From Thermanaerovibrio velox DSM 12556 (GTDB lineage: Bacteria; Synergistota; Synergistia; Synergistales; Synergistaceae): a stretch of DNA of 64,000 nt. This document shows positions 33,270 to 42,452 of the stretch, in pieces. The notes beneath the pieces are model-generated. The model was not told the DNA's origin, did not search any database, and saw nothing but the letters and a program-made list of their open reading frames with translations. A program made the translations under genes and the position numbers. The stretch covers positions 62,001 to 126,000 of the forward strand of contig NZ_CM001377.1 in the NCBI RefSeq assembly GCF_000237825.1. Direction: 5' to 3'. Within the stretch, counting starts at the first letter, position 1. Each line of letters opens with the position of its first letter.

Positions 33270-34118
33270 GTGGAGGGTTTGAGGTTTGTGGAGTTCTTCA
33301 AGGTCCACGGCAACGGGAACGACTTCGTGTTCGTTGACGACCTTGGAGGCAGGGTGAGTTCCCTTGTTGCCCCGTCGGAGCTTGCGGTTAAGGTGTGCCA
33401 CCGCCGGAAGGGGATAGGGGCGGACGGGGTGCTTCTGCTGCAGGACGGAGACGGGGAAGTTCAGTTCAGGATGAGGATATTCAACTCCGACGGCACCGAG
33501 GCGGACATGTGCGGCAACGGGGCCCGGTGCTTCGCCAGGATGTTGGATCGCCTTGGGCTGGAGGACCCTAAGATGAGGTTCCTCGCCGGTGTCGGGGTGG
33601 TGGAGGCCCAGGTTGATGGGTCTTTGGTGTCCCTCAAGATGGGATTCTGTCCCTTCGGGGATGGGGCTTTCTTCGGGGTCCCCGAGAGCGGCGAGGGGGT
33701 TCCTGACGGGGTGGTTATGTCCTACCTGCACGTGGGGGTGCCTCACGCGGTGCTCTTCGCCCGAAGCTGGGACATTGGGGAGGAGGAGCTTAAGGTCCTT
33801 GGAAGGCGTTACCGGCACGACGGCAGGTTCCCCAGGGGGGCTAACGTTACCTTCCTGATGCCCCTAGGCGGGGTTGACGGTTCGGGGGGGTTCTTCGCCC
33901 GCACCTATGAGCGGGGGGTGGAGGACTTGACGCTTTCATGCGGCACCGGGGCCTGCGCTTGCGCCGCGGCGCTTTTGCGCATGGGGTTTGGAAGCCCCGT
34001 TAGGATAGAGTCCCCCGGGGGGTTCAACGTGGTTGAGGTGGAGGCGGAACCCCATGGGGCCCGGTACGTGTTGACGGGCCCCGCGGAGGTGTCTGCCCGG
34101 GGGGTTTTTTACCTCTAG
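33270..34118 (+). CDS. dapF: Diaminopimelate epimerase
   Basis: The protein has 282 residues from GTG 33270, with GGGGGGAT upstream. Both active-site cysteines are present: NSDGTEADMCGNGARCFA and LSCGTGACACAAAL. The N-terminal HGNGNDFVFVDD is the family signature. It interconverts LL- and meso-diaminopimelate for lysine and peptidoglycan. It closes the speE-cbiA-cbiP-sui1-dapF gene run and ends convergently with the K+ channel gene. Confidence 0.95.
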   Translation: MEGLRFVEFFKVHGNGNDFVFVDDLGGRVSSLVAPSELAVKVCHRRKGIGADGVLLLQDGDGEVQFRMRIFNSDGTEADMCGNGARCFARMLDRLGLEDPKMRFLAGVGVVEAQVDGSLVSLKMGFCPFGDGAFFGVPESGEGVPDGVVMSYLHVGVPHAVLFARSWDIGEEELKVLGRRYRHDGRFPRGANVTFLMPLGGVDGSGGFFARTYERGVEDLTLSCGTGACACAAALLRMGFGSPVRIESPGGFNVVEVEAEPHGARYVLTGPAEVSARGVFYL

Positions 34119-34122
34119 GGAT

Positions 34123-35136
34123 CTATACCTGGCCGGTGAGAAGCCGCCGCAGGTCCTTCATGTGGTCCTTGAGGCACAGCACCAGGAGTTCGTCTCCCCC
34201 GTCCAGGACGTAGTCCCCCGGGGGGTTGTAGCGGGTGACCGTGTCCCTGCGGATGGCAAGGACCAGAACGTCGAGGGATCGCCTTAGGTCCGCCTGGGCC
34301 AAGGTCATCCCCACCACGGGGCTGTCGTCTGATATGACGACCTTGTCGAACTCAAGGTTTAGGCGCCTGGTGGTGTGGATCAGATCCTGCATGGCCTCTG
34401 CGGCCTTAGGCCTTGTGGCCACGTTGGCCATGGTGTGGGCTCCCGCCACCAAGGGGTTTATGACCTTGTCCGCCCCCGCCCTGTAGAGGGCGGAGGAGGA
34501 CTGGTTGTCGTTGGCCCTGGCTATTATCCGGAGGTTCTTGTTCAGCGCCCGGGCGCACAGCACCACGTAGACGTTGTCCGGGTCGCTGCTCAGGGTGGCT
34601 ATCAGCCCCTTGGCCCTGGTTATGCCCGCCTCCTCCAGGGCCCGTTCCTCCGTGGCGTTGCGGTTGAGCACCAGCCAGCCCCCCTCCACCGCGCTGATCA
34701 CCGAGTTCTCGTCCCGCTCCAGCGCCACGAAGGGGATGCCCTCTTCGAAGAACTGCTCCGCCACCTGGCTCCCCACCCGTCCGAGCCCGCAGATTATCCA
34801 GTGGTCCTTGACGTTGCTGAGCATCCTGTTCCGCCTCCTGCCGAGAAGGGTGAGCATCTGGTCCTCTATGAAGAACCGGGTTATCTCCCCGATTGAATAG
34901 GCCATGACCCCGAAGCCAACTATTATGAGGAATACGAGGAAGATCTTGCTGCCCCATGTCAGGTTGGGGGGTGCCTCGAACCCCACGGTGGCCAGGGTGG
35001 TAACGGTGTAGAACGCCGAGTCCACCCAGGATAGCCCCATCTCGAAGTGCATGACCGCCATGCCTGTGCATATGAGAGACAGCAGGGTAAGCCCTATCAC
35101 TGCTATCCGCCGTTTCCCGGTGCATCGGTGGTCCAC
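34123..35136 (-). CDS. Two-helix potassium channel with RCK (TrkA-N/TrkA-C) domains
   Basis: The protein has 337 residues from GTG 35136 (GGGGAGG nine bases upstream). The first helix (IAVIGLTLLSLICTGMAVM), a pore loop and the second helix (IFLVFLIIVGFGVMAYSIG) come first. A Rossmann RCK domain (WIICGLGRVGSQVAEQFFEE in part) and a TrkA-C-like end follow, as in MthK-type channels. The selectivity filter reads TTLATVGFEAPP: instead of TVGYG or TVGFG, the second glycine is absent. Ion selectivity is therefore uncertain. It is divergent from the exonuclease gene. Confidence 0.82.
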   Translation of the reverse strand: MDHRCTGKRRIAVIGLTLLSLICTGMAVMHFEMGLSWVDSAFYTVTTLATVGFEAPPNLTWGSKIFLVFLIIVGFGVMAYSIGEITRFFIEDQMLTLLGRRRNRMLSNVKDHWIICGLGRVGSQVAEQFFEEGIPFVALERDENSVISAVEGGWLVLNRNATEERALEEAGITRAKGLIATLSSDPDNVYVVLCARALNKNLRIIARANDNQSSSALYRAGADKVINPLVAGAHTMANVATRPKAAEAMQDLIHTTRRLNLEFDKVVISDDSPVVGMTLAQADLRRSLDVLVLAIRRDTVTRYNPPGDYVLDGGDELLVLCLKDHMKDLRRLLTGQV

Positions 35137-35216
35137 TCTGCAGCCCTCCCCTTTGCTTTCCCCTGGAAAATAAAATAGTATGATGTGACGGGAGATTCCT
35201 GGCTGGGGGGATATGA

Positions 35217-36011
35217 TTGTCAATTTTCAAGGTGATAACGTTCAATGTCAATTCGCTCAAGGCCAGGTATGAGGTGGTGTCCCTTCTTATGGGGAGGGAG
35301 AGGCCCCACGTGCTTTGCCTTCAGGAGACCAAGGTGCAGGACCGGGACTTCCCGGAGGATTTATTTTCGTCCAACGGTTACCGGGTCTTTTACCGGGGCA
35401 TGAAGTCCTACAACGGGGTGGCCGTTGCGGTGCTGGAGGACCTTGGGGAGGTGGAGGGGCATTTCTTCGGGTTCCCCGGCGGTGGGGAGGAGACCGATGA
35501 TGCCAGGCTTGCGGTGGTAAGGGTGGGTGGTATCTGGGTGGTCAACTGCTACGTGCCCCAGGGCAAGGAGGTTGAGCACCCGGACTACCTGTACAAGCTG
35601 CGGTTCTTGCAGCGCCTTAGGGATCTTGTTGGGGAGCTCAAGGTAGGAGGCGCGGAGGTCCTGGTGGTGGGGGATCTCAACGTGGCCCCCGCTCCTCTTG
35701 ACGTGACCCATCCGGAGAACAAGGTTAACCACGTGTGTTTTCATCAGGACGTTCGCCGGGCCTTTGAGGAGCTGTTATCGGTGGGGCTGAGGGACCTTTT
35801 CCGTCTTCACAGGCCTGGTGAGGGGGAGTTCAGCTTCTGGGACTACCGGGTGAAGGGTGCGCTGGAGAGGAACATAGGTTGGAGGATAGACCACATATTG
35901 GGCACCGGGGGTCTTGCGGAGAGGTCCTTGGATGCGGTGGTTCTTAGGGAGTATCGGGCCATGGAGAGGCCGTCGGACCACGGCCCCGTGATGGGGGTGT
36001 TCAAGGGTTGA
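35217..36011 (+). CDS. Exonuclease III / AP endonuclease (ExoA type)
   Basis: The protein has 264 residues from TTG 35217, with GGGGGGAT upstream. EEP-family catalytic blocks: ITFNVNSLKAR, LCLQETKVQD (metal Glu), VVNCYVPQGKE, VVGDLNVAPAPLD, FSFWDYRVKG, WRIDHILGT, and final SDHGPV. It cleaves DNA at abasic sites and removes 3' blocks in base-excision repair. Its stop overlaps the TTG start of the next gene (TTGA). Confidence 0.93.
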   Translation: MSIFKVITFNVNSLKARYEVVSLLMGRERPHVLCLQETKVQDRDFPEDLFSSNGYRVFYRGMKSYNGVAVAVLEDLGEVEGHFFGFPGGGEETDDARLAVVRVGGIWVVNCYVPQGKEVEHPDYLYKLRFLQRLRDLVGELKVGGAEVLVVGDLNVAPAPLDVTHPENKVNHVCFHQDVRRAFEELLSVGLRDLFRLHRPGEGEFSFWDYRVKGALERNIGWRIDHILGTGGLAERSLDAVVLREYRAMERPSDHGPVMGVFKG

Positions 36012-36886
36012 GGAAGGCCTTTGCGTCGCTCCGGGGAACGGTTGGGGAGTGGATTCAGGGTTGGATACTGCCCGACGGGGAGGCCTTGGTGAGCCTTGCG
36101 GTGGAGTGGCGTGGGAGGGTGACCGTGGAAGAGGGGAGAAGTCCCCGAGCCCTTCCCCCCAAGGCCCACAGGGCGCTTAAGCTGGCCCGGGAGTCCTTTG
36201 GGCTTGACGGGGCGGTGTCGGTGGAGGTGGAGAACCCCTTGAGGCCCGCGTTGGGGCTTGGTACCTCCACCATGGACGTTGGCGGGGTGCTGGCGTCCTG
36301 TGCGGTTCTTAAGGGGGTGGACCTGGGGGAGGAGGAGCTTTTCCGGCTGTGTTGTTCCGTAGAGCCCTCGGACGGCACCATGTTCCGGGGGCTTGCGCTG
36401 GTGGACCACATAAGGGGTAGGCTTATCGAGCGGCTTCCGGAGCCGCCGGACATGTGGTTAGCGGCGATGCTCCCGTACAGGACGTTGGACACCGAGGTTT
36501 ACCGGAAGGACCGGGGGCTGATGAAGGCGGTGAGGGATCGGTCCCAGAGGCATGTTAAGGCCTACCAGGTGTTGAAGCGGGGCCTTGTGGAGGGGAACTG
36601 CCGCAAGGTGGCCGCGGCGGCCACCATGTCCGCCATAATTCAGCAGGCCATAATGCCGAGGGAGGAGTGGCCCCTGCTGCTTGGGGCCTGCAGGGAGTTC
36701 AAGGGGATAGGCTTGGCGGTGGCCCATTCGGGTACTGCGAGCGCGGTGATATTCAAGGATCTTAAGGGAGCCGAGGCCTGCAGGGAGTTTCTGGCTAAGC
36801 GGTGGGACCTGGGCGAGGTTAGGACCGTTAAGGCTTGCGGAGGAGGCGTTGAGGTTGGAGACTGTGGTGGTGAACCCAAGGATTAA
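36008..36886 (+). CDS. GHMP-family kinase, PduX-like (L-threonine kinase)
   Basis: The protein has 292 residues from TTG 36008. GHMP motif 2 is visible as ALGLGTSTMDVGGVLASCAV (in part), motif 3 as KGIGLAVAHSGTASAVIF. The N-terminal GTVGEWIQGWILPDGEALVS (in part) resembles PduX and related small-molecule kinases. PduX makes L-threonine-O-3-phosphate, precursor of the aminopropanol linker of cobalamin. That fits the many corrin genes here, but this gene is not in a cbi operon. A different GHMP substrate is possible. Confidence 0.72.
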   Translation: MRKAFASLRGTVGEWIQGWILPDGEALVSLAVEWRGRVTVEEGRSPRALPPKAHRALKLARESFGLDGAVSVEVENPLRPALGLGTSTMDVGGVLASCAVLKGVDLGEEELFRLCCSVEPSDGTMFRGLALVDHIRGRLIERLPEPPDMWLAAMLPYRTLDTEVYRKDRGLMKAVRDRSQRHVKAYQVLKRGLVEGNCRKVAAAATMSAIIQQAIMPREEWPLLLGACREFKGIGLAVAHSGTASAVIFKDLKGAEACREFLAKRWDLGEVRTVKACGGGVEVGDCGGEPKD

Positions 36887-37313
36887 GCGGGTGCCCCTTT
36901 TGATGATGGTGCTTTTGTCGGTGGTTACGATGGGGATATACCCCGCCTATTGGGTGTATTCCCGGCGTGATGCCTTCAACCAGATGGGCAGCGCCCATGT
37001 GGGGGACGTCCTGGGCACGGTTCCTCTGATACTTGGTTTCGTATCTTTGGGCTTTTCCTTCAAGAGCGCCATAAGCCCCATCTGGGGGAGCATGGCTGGG
37101 GGGCTTGCGTCTTTGGTTGGGGCGGTGATGATGATATTGGCCTGTTTCAGGTACCGGGAGAACCTCAGGTTCTACGTCAAGATCCGGGATGCGAGTCCCT
37201 TGGCGGCGGAATCGGTGGCCCGGTCGTGGTTTATGACGCTAATATTTGGGGCTTTGTACCTGCAGTATCACGTGAACCGCCTTTTGGACGCGGGTCTTTT
37301 GGATCCCAAGTGA
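36855..37313 (+). CDS. Small membrane protein, DUF4234-like
   Basis: The protein is about 152 residues. TTG 36855 is eight bases after AGGAGG; TTG 36849 and GTGs further on are alternatives. It has four predicted membrane segments (LLMMVLLSVVTMGIYPAYWVY in part; VPLILGFVSLGFSF; LASLVGAVMMILACF; SWFMTLIFGALYLQY). The short GIYPAYWVYSRRDAFNQ motif and C-terminal LQYHVNRLLD are the DUF4234 pattern. Function unknown. It overlaps the kinase gene and is followed by a strong terminator. Confidence 0.65.
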   Translation: METVVVNPRIKRVPLLMMVLLSVVTMGIYPAYWVYSRRDAFNQMGSAHVGDVLGTVPLILGFVSLGFSFKSAISPIWGSMAGGLASLVGAVMMILACFRYRENLRFYVKIRDASPLAAESVARSWFMTLIFGALYLQYHVNRLLDAGLLDPK

Positions 37314-37380
37314 TGGGGCGATGGGAGCTGGGAACTGTAAGTTGTAAACTGCAAATAGGCTGATGCGCTCATGCTGAGGG

Positions 37381-37409
37381 GCCGCGGGCCGTGTAGCCCG
37401 CGGCTTTTT
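37381..37409 (+). terminator. Rho-independent terminator after the kinase/DUF4234 genes
   Basis: GCCGCGGGC (37381-37389) pairs perfectly with GCCCGCGGC (37396-37404) around a six-base loop, followed by TTTTT on the plus strand. Confidence 0.85.
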
Positions 37410-37431
37410 AAGTAAGAGATCGTGTGAAGGC

Positions 37432-38274
37432 TTACTGTGCCATGGAGGTCTTGATGTTGGCCATTTTTGTGTTCACCTTTCGGAAGTAGGCCACCGAGGA
37501 TCCGCCGTAGTATCGGGCCAGGGCTTTTGGTATGGAGCCGTAGGCTTTGACGTACCGGGAGAGCAAAAGGCATCCCGCCGCGACCCCCTTCTCGGGGTCC
37601 ATCATATCCTCTTTGGACTCTATGCCGTTGGCCTGCAGGAGGTCCGTGTGAACCCGCCACATGACCTGCATGATCCCCATGGCCCCCTTGGGGCTCTTGG
37701 CGGAGGGATTGAAGTGGCTCTCCGTGTGGGCCACCGCGGCGGACAGGTGAACCGGTATGCCGTACTTGGCGCTGTAGTACACCAGGGCGGTCCCCACGCG
37801 CCAGGCGGTCTTAGGGGACACCTTTGGGTTTGTTCCACGGATGTAGCGCACCACCGCGGCGACGGTCTTTTGGTCCTCGCTGGAGAAGTCCTTGAGCCTG
37901 TTGAGAGTTGAGGTGGGGTGTTTTATCCCCCAAAGCGCCAGGTCCTTCGTGTTGAGCCCCATGAGGCGAAGGGTTTCGGTTATTGACGGGTGGAAGGAAG
38001 CGGGGGCTGCCTCCAGGGTTACCATGGGTGCCCCTTGCTCGGTGGTGCACTCCTCGGGGCTTGTGCTGTCACATGCGGTGTTTAAGATGTCCTGTTCCTT
38101 GGCGTTCGAAGATGTCTTTGGGGACCCCTCTTTCCCGACCTCGGATACCACGAAGCCGGTTTTTTGGCCGTTTGTAAGGTCCTCCGCGAACCCCGGCGGA
38201 GCTAAGGCGATCACCGAGGCAACCAGGGCCAGGCAAAGTAGCCCCGCTGCCTGCCAAGTTCGTCCTAGTTTCAT
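37432..38274 (-). CDS. Secreted lytic transglycosylase (SLT fold)
   Basis: The protein has 280 residues. The signal peptide (GLLCLALVASVIALAPPGFA) is followed by ~130 residues of linker and helical region. The SLT catalytic domain then follows (YGIPVHLSAAVAHTESHFNP). The catalytic Glu is in HTESHFNPSA, with GAMGIMQVM and ALARYYGG as the other family blocks. It cleaves peptidoglycan glycan strands in the periplasm. ATG 38274 follows AAAGGAGG. It has its own promoter. Confidence 0.88.
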   Translation of the reverse strand: MKLGRTWQAAGLLCLALVASVIALAPPGFAEDLTNGQKTGFVVSEVGKEGSPKTSSNAKEQDILNTACDSTSPEECTTEQGAPMVTLEAAPASFHPSITETLRLMGLNTKDLALWGIKHPTSTLNRLKDFSSEDQKTVAAVVRYIRGTNPKVSPKTAWRVGTALVYYSAKYGIPVHLSAAVAHTESHFNPSAKSPKGAMGIMQVMWRVHTDLLQANGIESKEDMMDPEKGVAAGCLLLSRYVKAYGSIPKALARYYGGSSVAYFRKVNTKMANIKTSMAQ

Positions 38275-38349
38275 CAGGGATAGTCCTCCTTTTGTTTTTG
38301 ATTAGTCTATGTTTTCAGCCCATTTATCACCTCCCCGTAAGATGGGGGT

Positions 38350-38377
38350 ATTATAACCAAACCGGTTGGTGGGGCAA
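38350..38377 (-). promoter_or_regulatory. Promoter of the lytic transglycosylase gene
   Basis: Minus strand: -35 TTGCCC (38377-38372), 16-base spacer, perfect -10 TATAAT (38355-38350). The spacer holds ACCAA-ACCGG-TTGGT (complement view), an inverted repeat that could be an operator. Confidence 0.65.
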
Positions 38378-38418
38378 CTTTTGTTCTATAAAATTAAAAA
38401 CCGCCGGGTGTTTTAACC

Positions 38419-38468
38419 AAAAAACAATGCCACGGCCAACTTTCAGAATACAATAAGTCAGCCGTGGC
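38419..38468 (-). terminator. Terminator after phoR
   Basis: Minus strand: GCCACGGC (38468-38461) pairs perfectly with GCCGTGGC (38436-38429) across a ~24-base AT-rich loop, followed by ATTGTTTTTT. The rest of 38275-38501 is AT-rich and holds the transglycosylase promoter. Confidence 0.65.
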
Positions 38469-38501
38469 TTCTGTTAGTAATTACTGATTTTAATGCTAAT
38501 T

Positions 38502-40250
38502 TTATTTACTTTTAGGGAGCTCCATCAGGAATTTTGAACCCTCCCCGGGGCGGGAGCTGTTTAGCCTCACGTCTCCTCCATTTGCCCTTAGGATGCCCCT
38601 GGCTATGGCGAGCCCAAGACCGTAGCCCCCCTGGGACTGCCTCGCCCGGTGAAACTCCCCCCGCCGGAAACGCTGGAACACCGTCTCCTCCATGCCCTCC
38701 GGTATGCCAGGGCCGTTGTCCTCCACCGCCAGGGCCCAACGGTCTCCCATGTCCTGAAGCCTCACGGTAACCACGCCGCCCTCGCGGCCTTGGAACTTTT
38801 GTGCCGTGTACTTCACCGCGTTCTCAAGGAGGTTCCGCACCGCGGTGACCACATCCCTTCCGCACCGAACCGGCGCGGACGTGGGAAGCTCCATGCGGAC
38901 TTCCACCGAAGGGGCTTCGGGCATCAAGGACACCTGCTCCGCCGCCTCCCGCACCAGATGGACCAGGTCCAGCTCCTCCACAGGGCCCGCTGATCCCCCT
39001 TCACACCTTGCCAGCATCAGCAGACGGTCCACCATGTCGCTGAGCCGCTCCTGCTGTTCCAGTATCCGTTTGACGAACCGCTGGTCTTCCTCGGAGGCCC
39101 CCTGGAGCAGCAGCTCCGCCGCACCCCTTATGGCGGTAAGAGGGGTTTGAAACTCGTGCCCCACGTCCGCCACGAAGTTCCGCAAGGTCTCCTCCAGCTT
39201 CACCCGCTCGCTTATGTCCTGGGCGGTGAGAACCGCTAGATCCCCCGCAGAAGCCCCCCGCACCAAGTAGGATGTATCCTTCGAACCATCCTGAACCGTA
39301 ACAGTGGACTCCACCGACCGGGCACCTTTAAGGAGCGCCTCCCCAAGCTCTATCACCTCCGGGTGCCTTATGACCCCCTCCATGGGAAGTCCCTGGCAGT
39401 TTAAGGCCCTCACCAGCCTCTCCATGGCGGAGTTGCAGTATATGGCCCTCCGGTCCGTGCCAAGGAGCAGGACCCCCACGGGCATGGTCTCCACAAGACC
39501 CCTTAGGTTCCCCCTCTCCCTCCTCAACTCCTCCATGGTCCTGTTGAGCCGCCGATACATCCGCTTGAGGCTCAGGGACAGCCGCCGTATCTCCGCCGGC
39601 CCCCCGGAGGGGAACTCCGGCTCCTCTCCGGCGTCCGCCGCGTCGGCCCCTTTCGCTATGGCCAGTATCGGATCGGTCAAACGCCTCATCCACCACGCCC
39701 CTATGACCATCGCAAGCCCAAAGGAGATGGCGAAGGACAGCCAAAGACGCCTCCGGAGCGACGATAGAGCCCCGTAGAAGATGTCCTTCCTCATGGACAC
39801 CCTTATCACCATGGGAGTCGCCCCGTCCAGCCGCCTTGCCTCGTAAAGGTACTCTGCACCGGTGGTGTCGCTCCGCCTTACCGCGTAGCCCTCCCCTAGT
39901 TCGAAAGCCTTGCGGATCTCCGGCCTCAACAGGTGGTTCTCCATCTTGGATACCATATCCCTGGGGACCTCGGTGTCCAGCAAGACCGTGCCGTTCCGGT
40001 CCACAAGGGTGACCCTCACCTCCGCCTTGCCGGCCCAGGCCCGCAGGGGAGCGTCCAGAGCCTTCGGGTCATCGCCGAAAGCCCGCACCGCAACCTCCGC
40101 CGCCCCCGTGAGGTTCGACAGCTGGTGCCTCACGTACTCCTCCAGGTATCCCCAGGTATCCCCAAGCACCAAAATCCAAGAAAGCCCCAGGAACGCCGCC
40201 AGAGGAAGGACCATCAGCAGCGCCGCCTGCCCCTTTATGCTCTTGAACAT
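38502..40250 (-). CDS. phoR: Phosphate-regulon sensor histidine kinase PhoR
   Basis: The protein has 582 residues. Membrane helices at ~8-30 and ~165-190 flank a periplasmic sensor. A HAMP segment and a PAS domain (GLVETMPVGVLLLGTDRRAI in part) follow. The HisKA box FVADVGHEFQTPLTAIRG (phospho-His; usual HELKTPL is HEFQTPL) and the ATPase (LLENAVKYTAQ, VEDNGPGIPEG) complete it. It senses phosphate status through Pst/PhoU and phosphorylates PhoB. It is the last gene of the pst-pho operon. Confidence 0.9.
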   Translation of the reverse strand: MFKSIKGQAALLMVLPLAAFLGLSWILVLGDTWGYLEEYVRHQLSNLTGAAEVAVRAFGDDPKALDAPLRAWAGKAEVRVTLVDRNGTVLLDTEVPRDMVSKMENHLLRPEIRKAFELGEGYAVRRSDTTGAEYLYEARRLDGATPMVIRVSMRKDIFYGALSSLRRRLWLSFAISFGLAMVIGAWWMRRLTDPILAIAKGADAADAGEEPEFPSGGPAEIRRLSLSLKRMYRRLNRTMEELRRERGNLRGLVETMPVGVLLLGTDRRAIYCNSAMERLVRALNCQGLPMEGVIRHPEVIELGEALLKGARSVESTVTVQDGSKDTSYLVRGASAGDLAVLTAQDISERVKLEETLRNFVADVGHEFQTPLTAIRGAAELLLQGASEEDQRFVKRILEQQERLSDMVDRLLMLARCEGGSAGPVEELDLVHLVREAAEQVSLMPEAPSVEVRMELPTSAPVRCGRDVVTAVRNLLENAVKYTAQKFQGREGGVVTVRLQDMGDRWALAVEDNGPGIPEGMEETVFQRFRRGEFHRARQSQGGYGLGLAIARGILRANGGDVRLNSSRPGEGSKFLMELPKSK

Positions 40251-40254
40251 CCCG

Positions 40255-40941
40255 CTAGCCCTCCGTCATCCTGTATCCCCTGCCCCGGACGGTGCGGACC
40301 GTTACCCCTGCCCTTGCCTCCGAGAGCTTCTTCCGGAGCCTGAAGACGTGAACGTCCACGGTCCTGCTGTCACCCCCCAGGTGCCCCCATACCTTGGCTA
40401 GCACCTCCTCCTTGGTGACAAGACGACCCTGCCCCTTGATCAGCACCTCCAAGAGCCGCTGCTCCGTGGGGGATAGGTCCAGGGGTTCTCCCCGTACCAG
40501 GGTCTCTCCACCCTCTTCCACGGACAGATCCCCCATGATGCTCACCCTCGAGGACGATGCCTCCGCCGATTGATGCCGCTTGAGACGGGACCTGACCCGG
40601 GCCATGAGCTCCGGAATGGAGAATGGCTTGCGCACGTAATCGTCCGCCCCCGCCTCCAGCCCCGCCACCGCGTCCCTCTCGTCCCGCCTGGCGGTGAGCA
40701 TTATCACCGGGATTTCCTTCCCGTTCCGGTCCTCCCGGATCCTGCGGCAAACCTCCCATCCGTCCATCTTCGGCAACATCACGTCCAGGATGATCAGATC
40801 CGGAAGGGCCGACAACGCCTTATCCAGCGCCTCATCCCCATCCCGAGCCCAGAGCACCCGGTAACCTTGCCTGCGAAGGGCCTCCGAAAGCACCTCCGCT
40901 ATGCTCTCCTCGTCCTCCACCACGAGAATCCTAAAGCTCAT
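40255..40941 (-). CDS. phoB: Phosphate-regulon response regulator PhoB
   Basis: The protein has 228 residues. The receiver domain has the acidic pair (VVEDEES), phospho-Asp in LIILDVMLPKMDGWE and Lys in VRKPFS. A C-terminal OmpR-type winged helix (EQRLLEVLIKGQGRLVTKEE in part, RTVDVHVFRLRKKL, VRTVRGRGYRM) follows. Its ATG overlaps the phoU stop. It probably activates pstS through the TTWACA repeats at 45187-45203. Confidence 0.93.
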   Translation of the reverse strand: MSFRILVVEDEESIAEVLSEALRRQGYRVLWARDGDEALDKALSALPDLIILDVMLPKMDGWEVCRRIREDRNGKEIPVIMLTARRDERDAVAGLEAGADDYVRKPFSIPELMARVRSRLKRHQSAEASSSRVSIMGDLSVEEGGETLVRGEPLDLSPTEQRLLEVLIKGQGRLVTKEEVLAKVWGHLGGDSRTVDVHVFRLRKKLSEARAGVTVRTVRGRGYRMTEG

Positions 40942-41633
40942 CGGACACCTCCTATGGGACGCCGGAACTGGGAGGCCTTAAGTCGCTTCCCGGTGCTCAT
41001 GAACAGTATGTGCTCCCCAAGGTTCGTGGCGTGATCCCCCGCCCTCTCCAGCACCCTCGCCACCTCCGCCAGGGAGGTGGCCTGAGATATGGTCGAAGGC
41101 CTCTCCAACATTATGGCCAAAAGCTCCCTCACCACCTGGCTCTGCAGGTCGTCCACCTGATCGTCTAAGGCGCAGAGCTCCTTCGCCAGCTCCTCGTCCC
41201 GGTTGAGAAAAGCCCTTATCGCCATGTCCACCATGGAGCAGACCAGATCCCCCATCCTCGGTATGTCCAGGAGGGGCTTTATCGGCTCCTGATCTGACAT
41301 CTGAAGGGCCCTCTTGGCCACGCTCACCCCAAGATCCGCTATCCTCTCCAGATCAACGGTCATGTGGATGGCGCAGGACATGGTCCTAAGGTCCGCCCCA
41401 AGGGGCTGGTAGCGGGCGATGAACTCAAGACACGAGCTGTCAAGCCAAGAGGCCAGCTCATCGCTCCGGTCGTCATCCTCCAGGACCTTCCGGGCCATCT
41501 CCTGGTCCCTGTGCTGAAGAGCCCTCACACCCCCCCTCACCGATGACTCCGCCATGGCCCCCAACTTCATTATGGCGGACCTTATTATCTCCAGCTCGTC
41601 GTCCATGTGCTTCCTTGTGCTCGTCGAGTTCAC
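40938..41633 (-). CDS. phoU: Phosphate transport regulator PhoU
   Basis: The protein has 231 residues, all-helical with two PhoU repeats (LMIRYQPLGADLRTMSCAIHM-like: RYQPLGADLRTMSCAI, DLERIADLGVSVAKRA; and second repeat VLERAGDHATNLGEHILF). The (E/D)xxRxxD metal motifs are present in both repeats. It couples the Pst transporter to PhoR. It is encoded between pstB and phoB. Confidence 0.93.
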   Translation of the reverse strand: MNSTSTRKHMDDELEIIRSAIMKLGAMAESSVRGGVRALQHRDQEMARKVLEDDDRSDELASWLDSSCLEFIARYQPLGADLRTMSCAIHMTVDLERIADLGVSVAKRALQMSDQEPIKPLLDIPRMGDLVCSMVDMAIRAFLNRDEELAKELCALDDQVDDLQSQVVRELLAIMLERPSTISQATSLAEVARVLERAGDHATNLGEHILFMSTGKRLKASQFRRPIGGVR

Positions 41634-41648
41634 CAGGGGTCCCCCTTC

Positions 41649-42452
41649 CTAGCCAAACCGTCCGGTTATGTAGTCCTCTGTCCTTGGGTCCTTGGGGGAT
41701 GTGAAGATCTCCCTGGTGGGACCTTCCTCCACCAGCTCCCCCATCAGGAAGAAGGCGGTCCTGTCGGACACCCGGGCGGCCTGCTGCATGTTGTGGGTGA
41801 CTATCACAACAGTGTACCTCTCCTTCAGCTCCCTTACCAACTCCTCGATCTTGGCGGTCCCAAGGGGATCCAGGGCGGACGTGGGCTCGTCCATCAACAG
41901 CACCTCCGGTTCCACCGCTATGGCCCTGGCTATGCAAAGCCGCTGCTGCTGACCCCCAGACAGGGCCAGGGCGGAGGAGTCCAGCTTGTCCCTCACCTCG
42001 TCCCAAAGGGCCGCCCCCCGGAGGCTCCTCTCAACTATCTCGTCCAGCTTCCTGCGGTCCCTTATGCCGTGCAGCCTGGGACCGTAGGTCACGTTCTCCC
42101 ATATGGAGAAGGGGAAGGGATTGGGACGCTGGAACACCATCCCCACCCTGCGCCTGAGACCTATAACGTCAACCCACGGAGCGTATATGTCATCCCCGTC
42201 TAGGAGAATCCTGCCCTCCACCTTTACCCCCGCTATGAAGTCGTTCATCCGGTTGATGCACCTCAGGAACGTGCTCTTCCCGCAGCCCGAGGGTCCTATG
42301 AGGGCGGTCACCGACCTGGGGGGTATCTTTAGGTTTATGTCCCTAATGGCGGCCCGCCCCTCCTCATAATATAGGGACAGCTCCTGTGCCTCCAGCTTGG
42401 GGGCCTCCATATGATCCGCCGGGGCCCCATGCCCGTCCTGTCCTTGGGTCAT
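41649..42452 (-). CDS. pstB: Phosphate ABC transporter ATP-binding protein
   Basis: The protein has 267 residues from ATG 42452, which overlaps the pstA stop (ATGA); the frame is open 11 codons further but those are inside pstA. Walker A is [20 protein letters not shown] (in part), the ABC signature [14 protein letters not shown], and Walker [15 protein letters not shown]. The [17 protein letters not shown]-type Q-loop is typical of PstB. Confidence 0.95.
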   Translation of the reverse strand: MTQGQDGHGAPADHMEAPKLEAQELSLYYEEGRAAIRDINLKIPPRSVTALIGPSGCGKSTFLRCINRMNDFIAGVKVEGRILLDGDDIYAPWVDVIGLRRRVGMVFQRPNPFPFSIWENVTYGPRLHGIRDRRKLDEIVERSLRGAALWDEVRDKLDSSALALSGGQQQRLCIARAIAVEPEVLLMDEPTSALDPLGTAKIEELVRELKERYTVVIVTHNMQQAARVSDRTAFFLMGELVEEGPTREIFTSPKDPRTEDYITGRFG

